Source: a virus
Virus record (IMG/VR): IMGVR_UViG_3300006754_000184
Coordinates: 1 to 23,244 of that record
Strand: one strand, 5' to 3'
Length of the DNA stretch: 23,244 nucleotides
Positions 1-7,394 of this stretch are shown in pieces (the first letter of the stretch is position 1; each line of letters begins with the position of its first letter). The notes beneath the pieces are model-generated. The model had not been told where the DNA came from. It made no database searches and saw only the letters and a program-made list of their open reading frames with translations. Both the position numbers and the translations under genes were made by a program.

Positions 1-213
1 CCATACAATCCAACGACTCTTGAACTTTATGCTGACACAACAGGAGTTGAATACGATATGACAACCAGAGGTACGGACTTTTTGAGTAATGGGTTTAAAT
101 TAAGACAAGAAACTGGGTATGGTATGAATAATTCTGGAGTAACTTATATTTATATGGCCTTTGCTGAACATCCATTTGTAGGTGATGGAACTAACCCTGT
201 AACGGCGAGGTAA
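1..213 (+). CDS. C-terminal end of a tail or receptor-binding type structural protein (partial)
   Basis: The frame is open from the window edge and ends in TAA at 211-213, giving the last 70 residues of a longer protein. The visible part has a block with LSNGFKLRQETGYGMN followed by YIYMAFAEHPF and ends in VTAR. From memory, this 'IYMAFAE.PF' ending is common at the C terminus of large phage tail or fibre-like proteins in marine phage genomes. It sits directly upstream of a large tail/neck gene, with three bases between its stop and the next ATG, so co-translation is likely. The 5' part lies outside the window, so the full domain order cannot be given. Function is inferred from this motif and from context. 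Confidence 0.7.
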   Translation, partial: PYNPTTLELYADTTGVEYDMTTRGTDFLSNGFKLRQETGYGMNNSGVTYIYMAFAEHPFVGDGTNPVTAR

Positions 214-216
214 TGT

Positions 217-2136
217 ATGCCTCTAATCAAAGTTCCTTTTAAACCAGGTTTTAATAAACAAGTAACTAAGACCTCCGCAGATTACCAATGGACAGATGGT
301 GATTTTGTAAGATTTAGATATAGTGAACCCGAAAAAATAGGTGGTTGGAGGCAAGCTATGTCAGAAACACTACCTGGTGTAGCCAGAGCATCTCATATTT
401 GGACTGATCTAAATGGAACGACATATTTAGCCATTGGCACTACTAAAGGTTTATATGTCTATTCAGGTGGAGTAGCTTATGATCTTACCCCTTTACAAAC
501 AGCTATAACAGGATGCACATTCACAACAACTAATGGATCAGCAACTGTAACAGTTAATAAATCTTCCCATAACCTAAAAGTAGGAGAATATATTGTTTTT
601 TCAAGTGTATCTCTTCCTGGTAGTGGCACAGGCTTTACAACAGCTAATTTCACGGACAAACCTTTTGAAGTAGTAACAGTAGCCACTAATACCTTTACAA
701 TAACGATGGCTTCTACTGAATCTAGTTCAGGTATTACAGCTGGGGGATCAGCAAGTGTTCAAGCTTATGTGGAAGTTGGTCCTGCTACGCAAACAATAGG
801 TTTTGGGTGGGGCACTGGAACATGGAACCAGTCCGTAGGGTGGGGATCTTCTACATTAACTTCTAGTACAAAACTAGAACCAGGAAATTGGTCTTTAGAT
901 AATTTTGGTACAATTCTAGTAGCTACAATAAAAAATGCAGGTTCATATAATTGGAACCCAACTGATGGGCTTACCAGTAGAGCTACTGCAATAACTACTA
1001 ATCCTACGGCATCTGTTATGTCAATAGTGTCTGATACAGATAGACATTTAATTCATTTAGGGACAGAAACTACAATAGGTTCTACAAGCACACAAGATAA
1101 AATGTTTGTTCGTTTTTCAGACCAAGAAGACAGAACGGATTACGCACCTGTTTCTACTAATACGGCAGGAACTATGCAGTTAGATAGTGGGTCTAAAATA
1201 GTAGCTGCTGAAAAAGGTAAAGATTATATTTTCATTGTTACAGATACAGCAGCTTACACAATGAAATTTGTTGGGCCACCTTTTACATTTTCAATAGTAC
1301 AAGTTGGTTCTAATTGTGGTGCAATGTCACAACATTCTTTAATACACGTAGATGGTATAATGTATTGGATGGGTAAGTCAGGAGGTTTTTATGCTTATGA
1401 TGGTAGTGTTAAAAAAATACCTTGTACAGTTGAAGATTTTGTATTTACCACACAATCTTCAGACGATTTAGGTTTTAATTTTGGTCAAGGGGAACAGGTC
1501 TTTGCTGGTTATAATTCTTTATTTACTGAAATAAATTGGTTCTATTGTAAAAATGGAGTAGATCAAATAGATAGATGCGTTACATTTAATTATAGAGAAG
1601 GCTTGTGGACAACAAGTTCTTTAGACAGAACAACTTATTGTGATAAAAATGTACTTGATAACCCGCACGCTACTTCATATAGTGCTACAGCCACTCCGAG
1701 CGGAGGATCTCATTCCACTATTGTAGGAGTCACAAACACTTATGGCGCAACTACATTGTATCAACATGAAGTTGGAACTAACCAAGTTGCTAGTGATGGA
1801 ACTGTAACAGCTATTAATGCTTATATTGAATCTGGTGATTTTGATTTAGATATGCAAGGTACAGAAGGTGAGTTTTTTGTTAAGATAAGAAGGTTTATTC
1901 CTGATTTTGCCAAGTTAGATGGTAATGCCAGAATTACACTTAATTTAAAAGACTACCCAGCTGAAACAGAATCTTCTTCTTTATTAGGTCCTTTTACTAT
2001 AAGTTCTTCTACTAATAAAGTAGACACAAGGGCTAGAGCAAGATTTGCTTCTTTAAAAGTGGAAAATACAGCTGTTGATGAATCTTGGAGATTTGGTTCT
2101 TTTAGAGCTGATGTACAACCCGACGGGAGAAGATAA
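217..2136 (+). CDS. Large tail/neck structural protein, possibly like P22 gp10
   Basis: This is a 639-residue protein beginning MPLIKVPFKPGFNKQ and continuing with a WTDGDFVRFRYSEPEKIGGW block. The rest is rich in Thr, Ser, Gly and aromatic residues, as in an all-beta, propeller-like virion protein. No signal peptide or membrane segment is visible. The N-terminal 'PGxNK...DGDxVRFR.G.PEKIGGW' pattern recurs, from memory, in podovirus tail or DNA-stabilisation proteins such as the P22 gp10 group; this was not tested by alignment. The start is supported by GAGG at 207-210, six bases before the ATG. The gene ends in ATAATG, overlapping the next small gene by one base. A tail hub or neck role fits the neighbours, but the exact function is not certain. 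Confidence 0.75.
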   Translation: MPLIKVPFKPGFNKQVTKTSADYQWTDGDFVRFRYSEPEKIGGWRQAMSETLPGVARASHIWTDLNGTTYLAIGTTKGLYVYSGGVAYDLTPLQTAITGCTFTTTNGSATVTVNKSSHNLKVGEYIVFSSVSLPGSGTGFTTANFTDKPFEVVTVATNTFTITMASTESSSGITAGGSASVQAYVEVGPATQTIGFGWGTGTWNQSVGWGSSTLTSSTKLEPGNWSLDNFGTILVATIKNAGSYNWNPTDGLTSRATAITTNPTASVMSIVSDTDRHLIHLGTETTIGSTSTQDKMFVRFSDQEDRTDYAPVSTNTAGTMQLDSGSKIVAAEKGKDYIFIVTDTAAYTMKFVGPPFTFSIVQVGSNCGAMSQHSLIHVDGIMYWMGKSGGFYAYDGSVKKIPCTVEDFVFTTQSSDDLGFNFGQGEQVFAGYNSLFTEINWFYCKNGVDQIDRCVTFNYREGLWTTSSLDRTTYCDKNVLDNPHATSYSATATPSGGSHSTIVGVTNTYGATTLYQHEVGTNQVASDGTVTAINAYIESGDFDLDMQGTEGEFFVKIRRFIPDFAKLDGNARITLNLKDYPAETESSSLLGPFTISSSTNKVDTRARARFASLKVENTAVDESWRFGSFRADVQPDGRR

Positions 2137-2300
2137 TGGCAAAAATAAACATTATATTACCGGAACTAAGTGAAAAGTATGTTGCTGACAATCAAAGACA
2201 AATAGTTAATGGTGTGGAAACATTAGTTAATCAATTGAATTTCGCATATCAAACTGATTTAAAAAAAGAACAAGATACTTTTAACTGGTTTATGTCATGA
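2136..2300 (+). CDS. Small structural-module protein (54 aa), function unknown
   Basis: This short frame begins with an ATG that shares one base with the upstream TAA and ends in TGA within ATGA, the start of the next gene. The product begins MAKINIILPELSEKY and ends FNWFMS. It is mostly helical in appearance, with a mixed-charge central stretch (AYQTDLKKEQD) that could form a short amphipathic or coiled-coil helix. No signal peptide or membrane segment is seen. The one-base overlap upstream and the ATGA overlap downstream fit translational coupling, and they are the main support for a gene this short. A minor virion or assembly role is inferred from position only. Confidence 0.65.
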   Translation: MAKINIILPELSEKYVADNQRQIVNGVETLVNQLNFAYQTDLKKEQDTFNWFMS

Positions 2301-2638
2301 CAATACAATATAAAAATCAAGGGTTTTCATTAACTACTACAGGTACAACAAGTGTGTTAACAGCACCAGCTAATGGTCGTTGTTTAGTTAAACAAATACA
2401 AGTTCACAATGGATCTACAGGCGCGGTAAGTTTAGTAACACAGGTTACAGATACAAGCGCAACAGCTACATATAGAATTGATAATGCAGCTATTACAGCA
2501 AACACAACAAGACAAGTCATATCTCACACATTAGTTTTAGAAGAAGGTGATATAATAAAAATGACAGCAGGCACGGGAAATGAAATACAAGGTATCATTT
2601 CTTATGCGCTAATAGATCGTTCTCAAGAAAATGGATAA
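2297..2638 (+). CDS. Small beta-rich virion-like protein (113 aa), function unknown
   Basis: The product is rich in Thr, Val, Ile and Ala, with alternating beta-strand-like stretches (SLTTTGTTSVLTAPANG, VKQIQVHNGSTGAVSL) and no membrane segment. The pattern around 'TAPANGRCLVKQIQVHN' resembles small beta-sandwich decoration or tail-accessory proteins in phages, but I cannot name a family. The ATG overlaps the preceding stop as ATGA, and no clear Shine-Dalgarno sequence is visible, so translation is probably coupled to the upstream frame. It lies between the large tail gene and the glycosyltransferases, which supports a virion role. Confidence 0.7.
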   Translation: MTIQYKNQGFSLTTTGTTSVLTAPANGRCLVKQIQVHNGSTGAVSLVTQVTDTSATATYRIDNAAITANTTRQVISHTLVLEEGDIIKMTAGTGNEIQGIISYALIDRSQENG

Positions 2639-2678
2639 TTAGTTTGCTTTATGTTAATTTTTTTTGTATTTTAAGGCT

Positions 2679-2864
2679 ATGAAAGTAATAAATTGCGAAA
2701 CTAAAACTACTGTAAAAAATAAAAAGACAGGAAAGGTTTATGCCTCAGAAAACGAAGCCCAATCTGATATTGCAGACAAGTCCTCTGCGACAGTTGAAGA
2801 TGACATTCAGCGGGACGTTAATGTTATCGTACCAAACCTGGATCTTAAAGGAGATACGGATTGA
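2679..2864 (+). CDS. Small conserved phage protein (61 aa), function unknown
   Basis: The first ATG of this frame gives a protein beginning MKVINCETKTTVKNKKTG. A TTG five codons upstream (2664) is a weaker alternative. AAGG lies only two bases before the ATG, so the ribosome-binding site is not decisive. The protein is short and charged, with a 'KNKKTGKVYASENEA' segment and an acidic C-terminal half (VEDDIQRDVNVIVPNLD). Proteins of this appearance are frequent near structural genes of marine phages, from memory, and have no assigned role. Its 3' end overlaps the TTG start of the glycosyltransferase, and its last codons contain that gene's ribosome-binding site. Confidence 0.65.
   Translation: MKVINCETKTTVKNKKTGKVYASENEAQSDIADKSSATVEDDIQRDVNVIVPNLDLKGDTD
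2847..2854 (+). promoter_or_regulatory. Shine-Dalgarno sequence AAAGGAGA that fixes a TTG start
   Basis: AAAGGAGA lies six bases before TTG at 2861. The next gene has no ATG near its conserved N terminus, so this site is the reason for choosing TTG as its start codon. Confidence 0.7.
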
Positions 2865-3793
2865 GCCCTCACGGGGGGACTGAACTTCAGCATACATTTT
2901 TAGAAAAACATGTTGATAAAAAGTTATTGGATAATTTCCAAATTTGTACTTCAGTTCCAGGCAAAGTTCCTTTATCAGAAGATAAGATTAATATCCTTTG
3001 GCAAAAGAACAGCTATGATCAACCCAACATAGTTCCTTGGTTTAAGGACAAAGAAAACCATTCTAAATACGATTGGTATGTTTTTAACTCTCATTGGAAT
3101 TATGAAAAATTTAGATATAATTTTGATATACCTACTAACAAATGTCATGTTATAAAAAATGGCATAGTTAATTTTACAAAAAGAAAAGAATATAAAAAAG
3201 GTGATAGACTAAGGCTGGTTTTTCAACCAACACCCTGGCGTGGTTTAAATGTGTTATTGGCTGCAATGCAATTATTAGAAAAAGAAAACATTGAATTAGA
3301 TGTCTATAGTAGCTGTGAAATATATGGAAAAGAGTTTAAAGAACAAAATGATGAGAATTATTTAGATCTTTATGATCAAGCACGGGCTTTACCTAATGTC
3401 AATTACATTGGTTATAGGCCTAATAATTTTATTTTAGAGAAATTAGAACATTACCATATGTTTGCTTATCCAAGTATATGGGAAGAAACATCTTGCATAT
3501 CTTTATTAGAATGTATGAGCGCTGGCTTATATTGTGTAGTAACTGATTTTGGTGCTTTATATGAAACGGGAGCCGAGTTCCCTGCTTATGTTACCTATGA
3601 TCGTGATTATGTAAACTTGGCACATCAATTTGCAGAAGCGATTAAGATATGCCGGGACACGCTCCACGAACCAGTGATCCAAAGTCATTTGGATATGCAA
3701 CAAGATTTTGTTAAAAGATTTTATTCTTGGGGTAAAAAAGGAATGGAATGGACGAGTTTCTTACAAGGTATTTTAGATGCAAAATCCAAATAA
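2861..3793 (+). CDS. GT4-family (GT-B fold) glycosyltransferase
   Basis: This 310-residue protein has the features of a GT4-type enzyme, which moves a sugar from a nucleotide-sugar donor to an acceptor. The N terminus reads SPHGGTELQ, resembling the 'GGxE' donor-domain loop. The middle has QPTPWRGLNVLLAAM, as in 'xxxxKG...L..A' GT-B linkers. The C-terminal half has YPSIWEETSCISLLECMSAG around residues 203-222, matching the EX7E nucleotide-sugar motif of GT4 enzymes. It is shorter than typical 350-400 residue GT4 proteins, with a reduced N-terminal domain. The TTG start is backed by a strong ribosome-binding site. It overlaps the next glycosyltransferase by 17 bases, so the two probably act together on a virion, DNA or host-surface glycan; the acceptor cannot be told from sequence. 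Confidence 0.8.
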   Translation: MSPHGGTELQHTFLEKHVDKKLLDNFQICTSVPGKVPLSEDKINILWQKNSYDQPNIVPWFKDKENHSKYDWYVFNSHWNYEKFRYNFDIPTNKCHVIKNGIVNFTKRKEYKKGDRLRLVFQPTPWRGLNVLLAAMQLLEKENIELDVYSSCEIYGKEFKEQNDENYLDLYDQARALPNVNYIGYRPNNFILEKLEHYHMFAYPSIWEETSCISLLECMSAGLYCVVTDFGALYETGAEFPAYVTYDRDYVNLAHQFAEAIKICRDTLHEPVIQSHLDMQQDFVKRFYSWGKKGMEWTSFLQGILDAKSK

Positions 3794-4595
3794 ACCTATT
3801 TGGTTAAAAAAAGAAAGACCTTTAAGTATATTTGTAGCTACTCCTGTTCATAGTGATGTATCTATGCATTACACGCAAACACTACTTGAATTTCAGAAAG
3901 AATGTATACGAAGAAAAATAAGAGTAATGTTTCAATTAATGAAGTCTTCTTTAGTTACTCAGGGAAGAAATCTTTGTGTTAGTTATTTTTTAAACACGGA
4001 CTTTACACATTTATTATTTGTAGATGCGGATATTGCTTTTGAACCAGAGAGCATATTTGAAATGGTAAAAAGAGATAAAGATATTATTTCTCAACCTTAT
4101 CCTATGAAAACTGCAAAATGGGATACTCTTGTTGACAAGATTAATAATGGTCAAATAAAAAATAATGATCAATGCCAGCACCATATAAATCAATACCCTT
4201 TATTAATTAAAGATGATAATAAAGAAATTAATGTAGAAGATGGTGTTATTGAAGCTACCCATTGTCCAACAGGATGTATGTTAATAAAAAGAGATGTTTT
4301 TTCTAAATTAATAAAATCTTATCCTAATACTGAAATAAAACAAAAGACCACTATTGATGGTAAATTTATGGATAGGCCTCATTTTTATAACTTTTTTGAT
4401 ACTTATTATGATCCAGAAACAAAAAGATATATGGGTGAAGACTTTGCTTTCTGCCGATTATGGACTGAAATTGGTGGAAAACTTTATTGTTATATTATGA
4501 ATTACATAACTCATGTTGGTGAATTTCAATATACAGGCAGATTACTTGACGAGATGACTACGTATGGTGTTGAAAGTCCCACTAAATCAGAGTAG
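3777..4595 (+). CDS. GT-A fold glycosyltransferase (GT2/Anp1-like)
   Basis: This 272-residue protein starts with an FVATPVHSDVSMHYTQ strand-loop segment and has LLFVDADIAFEP at about residues 79-90. The DAD (D83, D85) is a clear DxD-type metal and donor-binding motif of GT-A fold enzymes. A later HCPTGCMLIKRDVF stretch and MGEDFAFCRLW match the 'TG..L....F' and 'GED..FC' acceptor-side motifs often seen in this group. The combination of 'R(N/D)' after SLVTQG and 'GEDFAFC' resembles Anp1-like or GT2 proteins in phages. No membrane segment is seen. It overlaps the preceding GT4 gene. The target sugar and acceptor are unknown. Confidence 0.75.
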   Translation: MQNPNKPIWLKKERPLSIFVATPVHSDVSMHYTQTLLEFQKECIRRKIRVMFQLMKSSLVTQGRNLCVSYFLNTDFTHLLFVDADIAFEPESIFEMVKRDKDIISQPYPMKTAKWDTLVDKINNGQIKNNDQCQHHINQYPLLIKDDNKEINVEDGVIEATHCPTGCMLIKRDVFSKLIKSYPNTEIKQKTTIDGKFMDRPHFYNFFDTYYDPETKRYMGEDFAFCRLWTEIGGKLYCYIMNYITHVGEFQYTGRLLDEMTTYGVESPTKSE

Positions 4596-4603
4596 AATAA
4601 GTA

Positions 4604-4619
4604 CTAAGTAATTACTTAG
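4604..4619. repeat. Perfect 16-bp palindrome before the virion gene, with a downstream T run
   Basis: CTAAGTAATTACTTAG reads the same on both strands and is followed by GAG and seven T residues. It could form a six-base-pair stem with a four-base loop. The T run makes a weak intrinsic terminator possible, but the stem is very AT-rich. Its 3' arm shares TAG with TAGGAG (4617-4622), the likely Shine-Dalgarno sequence of the gene at 4630. It may therefore act as a translation-control hairpin or a protein-binding site instead. Confidence 0.5.
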
Positions 4620-4629
4620 GAGTTTTTTT

Positions 4630-5946
4630 ATGTTTAAGTGGATTATTGGGTTAATCCCCAAGTTCATCAAAACTTGGTTTACCAATCTTTTATATAAAGA
4701 CATAGCAAAAGAAGGTATTAACGGGGATACTGAACTTGCTTATCTTACACCTTACGAACAAAGTTTATTATTATCTTTGGGAGGAGCTGGTACTTATAAT
4801 AAAAAAACTAATCTTAAACAATATTGGGGACCTTTAGCTATTGGTTTAGCTGTAGGAACAGCTGCGTTTGGAATTGCTAAATTAAGTGGTGCTTCAACCA
4901 AAAAAGCTTTAATGATAGGTGGCCTTGCTGGATTGGGTGTGGGTGGTATTTCTGCATTAACTGCAACAAAAGCCGGCACACTTGTAGGAAGCACTGCAGC
5001 ACAAGCTGGAATGGCAGGGGGAACTGTGCCCGCTACTGCACTAAGTAAAATAGCCGCATCAACAAATCCATTTATTGCTGGTTCAACCACAGGTGGAACT
5101 CTTGGTAACATTGCGGCAGGAGCAGGTGGTATGGCAGGTACAGGTGGTGCAATTTTAGGGCCGGCTGGAGGAGCTTTTGTTCCTATTGCTCAAGGTGGTT
5201 CTGGTCTAAGTATGCCTTTAGGAACTTCAAATATGTTTCAAAATGTAGGTGGTAAAATAATTAAACCCGATGTAATACCTAATGTACCCAGTGCATCAGG
5301 GGGTGCTTTAGATGTGGGGGGTGGTATAAAGTCTTTTGGAACTAAAGCTTTGGATTATATTGAAGAAAACCCACTTTCAACAATAGGTGGAGGGGCTACA
5401 CTATTAAGTTTGGCTTCACAACAAAAACCAGTTTATGACACAGGAATTGATCAACTTGAATTTGCAGATATGGAAGGTGAAATATATAGAAGAGAAAGAG
5501 AAAAAACCCAACCTATGAGTGATCGTTTTGTTTATGATGACGAAGAACTTCCAGAAAATATATACGATAGACCTGATTTTCAACCCGTCATGGTGGCTAG
5601 AGAAGGTGGTTTGGCAACCCTTAAATTAAAAGAAGGCGGTATTAACTATTTACCTAGTAAATTAGAACATAACGAAAAAGATTCAAATAACTATGTAAGA
5701 GCAAAGGGTTATGTTGAAGATGGTTCTGGTGTAGGGGACAAAGATGAAGATACAATGTTAGCGCAATTAGCTGATGGTGAGTTTGTATCTAGAGCCGATG
5801 CTATTTTGGGTGCTGGTATTATGGAAGGTGCAAATCCTGAAGATTTTAAAGATATGCGAAAAAAAGGAGCTCAGTTTTTTTATGGGCAACAAGACAAACT
5901 TAAAAGAATTTATGATATTGTAAGTGATGCAAATAAAGAAAGTTGA
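4630..5946 (+). CDS. Gly/Ala-rich virion or ejection-type protein sharing an N-terminal module
   Basis: This 438-residue protein opens with an amphipathic segment (MFKWIIGLIPKFIKTW) and a charged block with DTELAYLTPYEQ. A long hydrophobic Gly/Ala-rich middle follows (residues about 70-260, for example LAVGTAAFGIAKLSGAS). The C-terminal half is soluble, with DEDTMLAQLADGEFVSRADA near residues 373-392 and KGAQFFYGQQDKLKRIYD near the end. From memory, this C-terminal 'LADGEFV.R.DA...GAG' motif is frequent in virion proteins of marine podoviruses. The first 65 or so residues are about half identical to those of the 354-residue protein at 6327. A membrane-active internal virion role is inferred. 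Confidence 0.65.
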   Translation: MFKWIIGLIPKFIKTWFTNLLYKDIAKEGINGDTELAYLTPYEQSLLLSLGGAGTYNKKTNLKQYWGPLAIGLAVGTAAFGIAKLSGASTKKALMIGGLAGLGVGGISALTATKAGTLVGSTAAQAGMAGGTVPATALSKIAASTNPFIAGSTTGGTLGNIAAGAGGMAGTGGAILGPAGGAFVPIAQGGSGLSMPLGTSNMFQNVGGKIIKPDVIPNVPSASGGALDVGGGIKSFGTKALDYIEENPLSTIGGGATLLSLASQQKPVYDTGIDQLEFADMEGEIYRREREKTQPMSDRFVYDDEELPENIYDRPDFQPVMVAREGGLATLKLKEGGINYLPSKLEHNEKDSNNYVRAKGYVEDGSGVGDKDEDTMLAQLADGEFVSRADAILGAGIMEGANPEDFKDMRKKGAQFFYGQQDKLKRIYDIVSDANKES

Positions 5947-6343
5947 TGTTGAATGTATAGATGTTTTTTGGGATAAAGTTAAAAATTGGGTTGAGTTAGC
6001 CGTTATACAATCCAATGGAAGACACACTATGCAAACAACTTACGAATTATTAAAAAAAGGAAATATGGAAATGTTTTTAATTGTAGTTAATAAAGCCATC
6101 TGTGCGGTTTATGTCGTTCAAAAATTATTTTATCCAGCAAAACAAATACTGGTTATTTTGTTTTGTGGTGGTAGTAAAGTAATTGAAAACATTGGTAAAA
6201 TAGAAAATTTCTTTATTGATTATGCAAAGAAAAAAGAATGTCAAGGTTTAGAGATAATTGGACGAAAAGGATGGGGTAGAGCAATTAAGAAAAATAGTTT
6301 AAAATTTAAAGAAACAGGATGTTTTTATGAAGTGGCTACTTAA
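5927..6343 (+). CDS. Small GNAT-like protein in the virion module
   Basis: This 138-residue protein starts at ATG 5927 (a GTG one codon upstream is possible) and overlaps the previous gene by 20 bases. The pattern is that of a small acetyltransferase-like (GNAT) fold: an N-terminal beta-alpha start, then strands with AICAVYVVQKLFY and KQILVILFCGG, then a helix and the C-terminal segment KKECQGLEIIGRKGWGRAIK. 'GRKGWGRAIKK' resembles the C-terminal part of GNAT-like phage proteins, as in the T7 gp13 group, but the acetyl-CoA loop is not obvious. It could be an inactive structural GNAT relative. It lies between the two proteins with the shared N-terminal module and overlaps the next gene by 17 bases. 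Confidence 0.55.
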   Translation: MQIKKVDVECIDVFWDKVKNWVELAVIQSNGRHTMQTTYELLKKGNMEMFLIVVNKAICAVYVVQKLFYPAKQILVILFCGGSKVIENIGKIENFFIDYAKKKECQGLEIIGRKGWGRAIKKNSLKFKETGCFYEVAT

Positions 6344-7391
6344 ATTATTACCAGCAAAATTAAAGGTTTGGCTTTATAACCTTTTATATGAGGATATCGC
6401 TGAAAAAGGCGAGTTTGAAGATACAGAATTAGCTCATATTAATTCTTATGAGGCTCAATTATTAAAAAACATTGGTGGTTTAGGTAAAGTAAATTCTAAA
6501 ACCGGTCTTAAAGGTTATATGGGTGGTGGAGGAAGTAGTGGGGGTGGTCAAGCAGCAGCGGCACAACCTGAAAAAACAACAACAATCTCAAGAGAAGCAC
6601 CAGAAATTGAGGCTAGAAAACTTGCTTTATATGATGAAGCAATAGATTTGTCACAATATCCTATTCCAGTTCCAGCTTATCAAGTTGCAGGTCCTTCTCC
6701 ATTACAACAACAACAATTTGGTCAAGCCACTGGGTTAGCAACATTAGGCCGAGGAGCTTTTGATCAAGGTATAGCTTCCATTGCTCAGGCTCAACAAGCA
6801 GCAGCGGCAACACCAGACATAACTCGTTTTATGAATCCTTATCAATCTTATGTTCTTGATGAAATTAATAGACAAGCAGCAATAGGTCAAAACCAATTAG
6901 CCTCTAGTGCCGTTCAAGCGGGAGCCTTTGGAGGAGGAAGAGAAGGAGTAGCTCAAGCTGAAATGGAAAGAGGTCGTTTATCACAAATAGGTTTGGCTCA
7001 AAGACAAGGGTATGGAGATGCTCTAAAAGCATCACAACATCAGCAAGCTCAAGAAATGGCTGCTGGTTTAGGGGGTGCAGCAGAATTTGGTCGTATAGGT
7101 CAAGCACAAATACAAAGTGGTGTAGCTGCATCACAAGAAATGGCAAGAGCTGGAGCAGTTCAACAACAACTTGCGCAACAAGCCTTGACAGCACAACGAC
7201 AAACTGACGTGGCTCGTGCTTATGAACCTTATCAAAGAATAGAATTTCAAAAAGGAATTATGACAGCCTTACCAACAGCTGCATCTACTGTTACTCAAAC
7301 GACAAGTCCTGGAGTTGATCCGTTAGCTAAAGCCGCATCAACAGGTTTAGGTGCTTATGCTGCCTATCAACTTTTAAAGCCAATGGGGTAA
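6327..7391 (+). CDS. Ala/Gln-rich virion protein with duplicated N-terminal module
   Basis: This 354-residue protein begins MKWLLKLLPAKLKVWLYN and DTELAHINSYEAQLL, clearly related to the first 65 residues of the protein at 4630. A Gly-rich linker (GGGGSSGGG, near residue 70) leads into a long Ala/Gln-rich, probably alpha-helical body (for example QQAAAATPDI, AVQQQLAQQALTAQRQ), likely coiled-coil. The C terminus is GLGAYAAYQLLKPMG, a short hydrophobic tail. Composition suits an internal virion or ejected protein; no enzymatic motif is seen. It overlaps the GNAT-like gene by 17 bases, and the next gene starts three bases after its stop. Function is inferred from position and composition. Confidence 0.65.
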   Translation: MKWLLKLLPAKLKVWLYNLLYEDIAEKGEFEDTELAHINSYEAQLLKNIGGLGKVNSKTGLKGYMGGGGSSGGGQAAAAQPEKTTTISREAPEIEARKLALYDEAIDLSQYPIPVPAYQVAGPSPLQQQQFGQATGLATLGRGAFDQGIASIAQAQQAAAATPDITRFMNPYQSYVLDEINRQAAIGQNQLASSAVQAGAFGGGREGVAQAEMERGRLSQIGLAQRQGYGDALKASQHQQAQEMAAGLGGAAEFGRIGQAQIQSGVAASQEMARAGAVQQQLAQQALTAQRQTDVARAYEPYQRIEFQKGIMTALPTAASTVTQTTSPGVDPLAKAASTGLGAYAAYQLLKPMG

Positions 7392-7394
7392 AGT

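Noticed and set aside
2656-2664. T run after a weak AATTA/TAATT pairing, considered as a terminator
   Set aside because: The stem is only five AT pairs with a 13-base loop, too weak to claim.
4794-5111. Minus-strand open frame opposite the Gly/Ala-rich virion gene
   Set aside because: Its Ala/Pro-rich product mirrors the Gly/Ala codon bias of the plus-strand gene; it has no ribosome-binding site and no known features.
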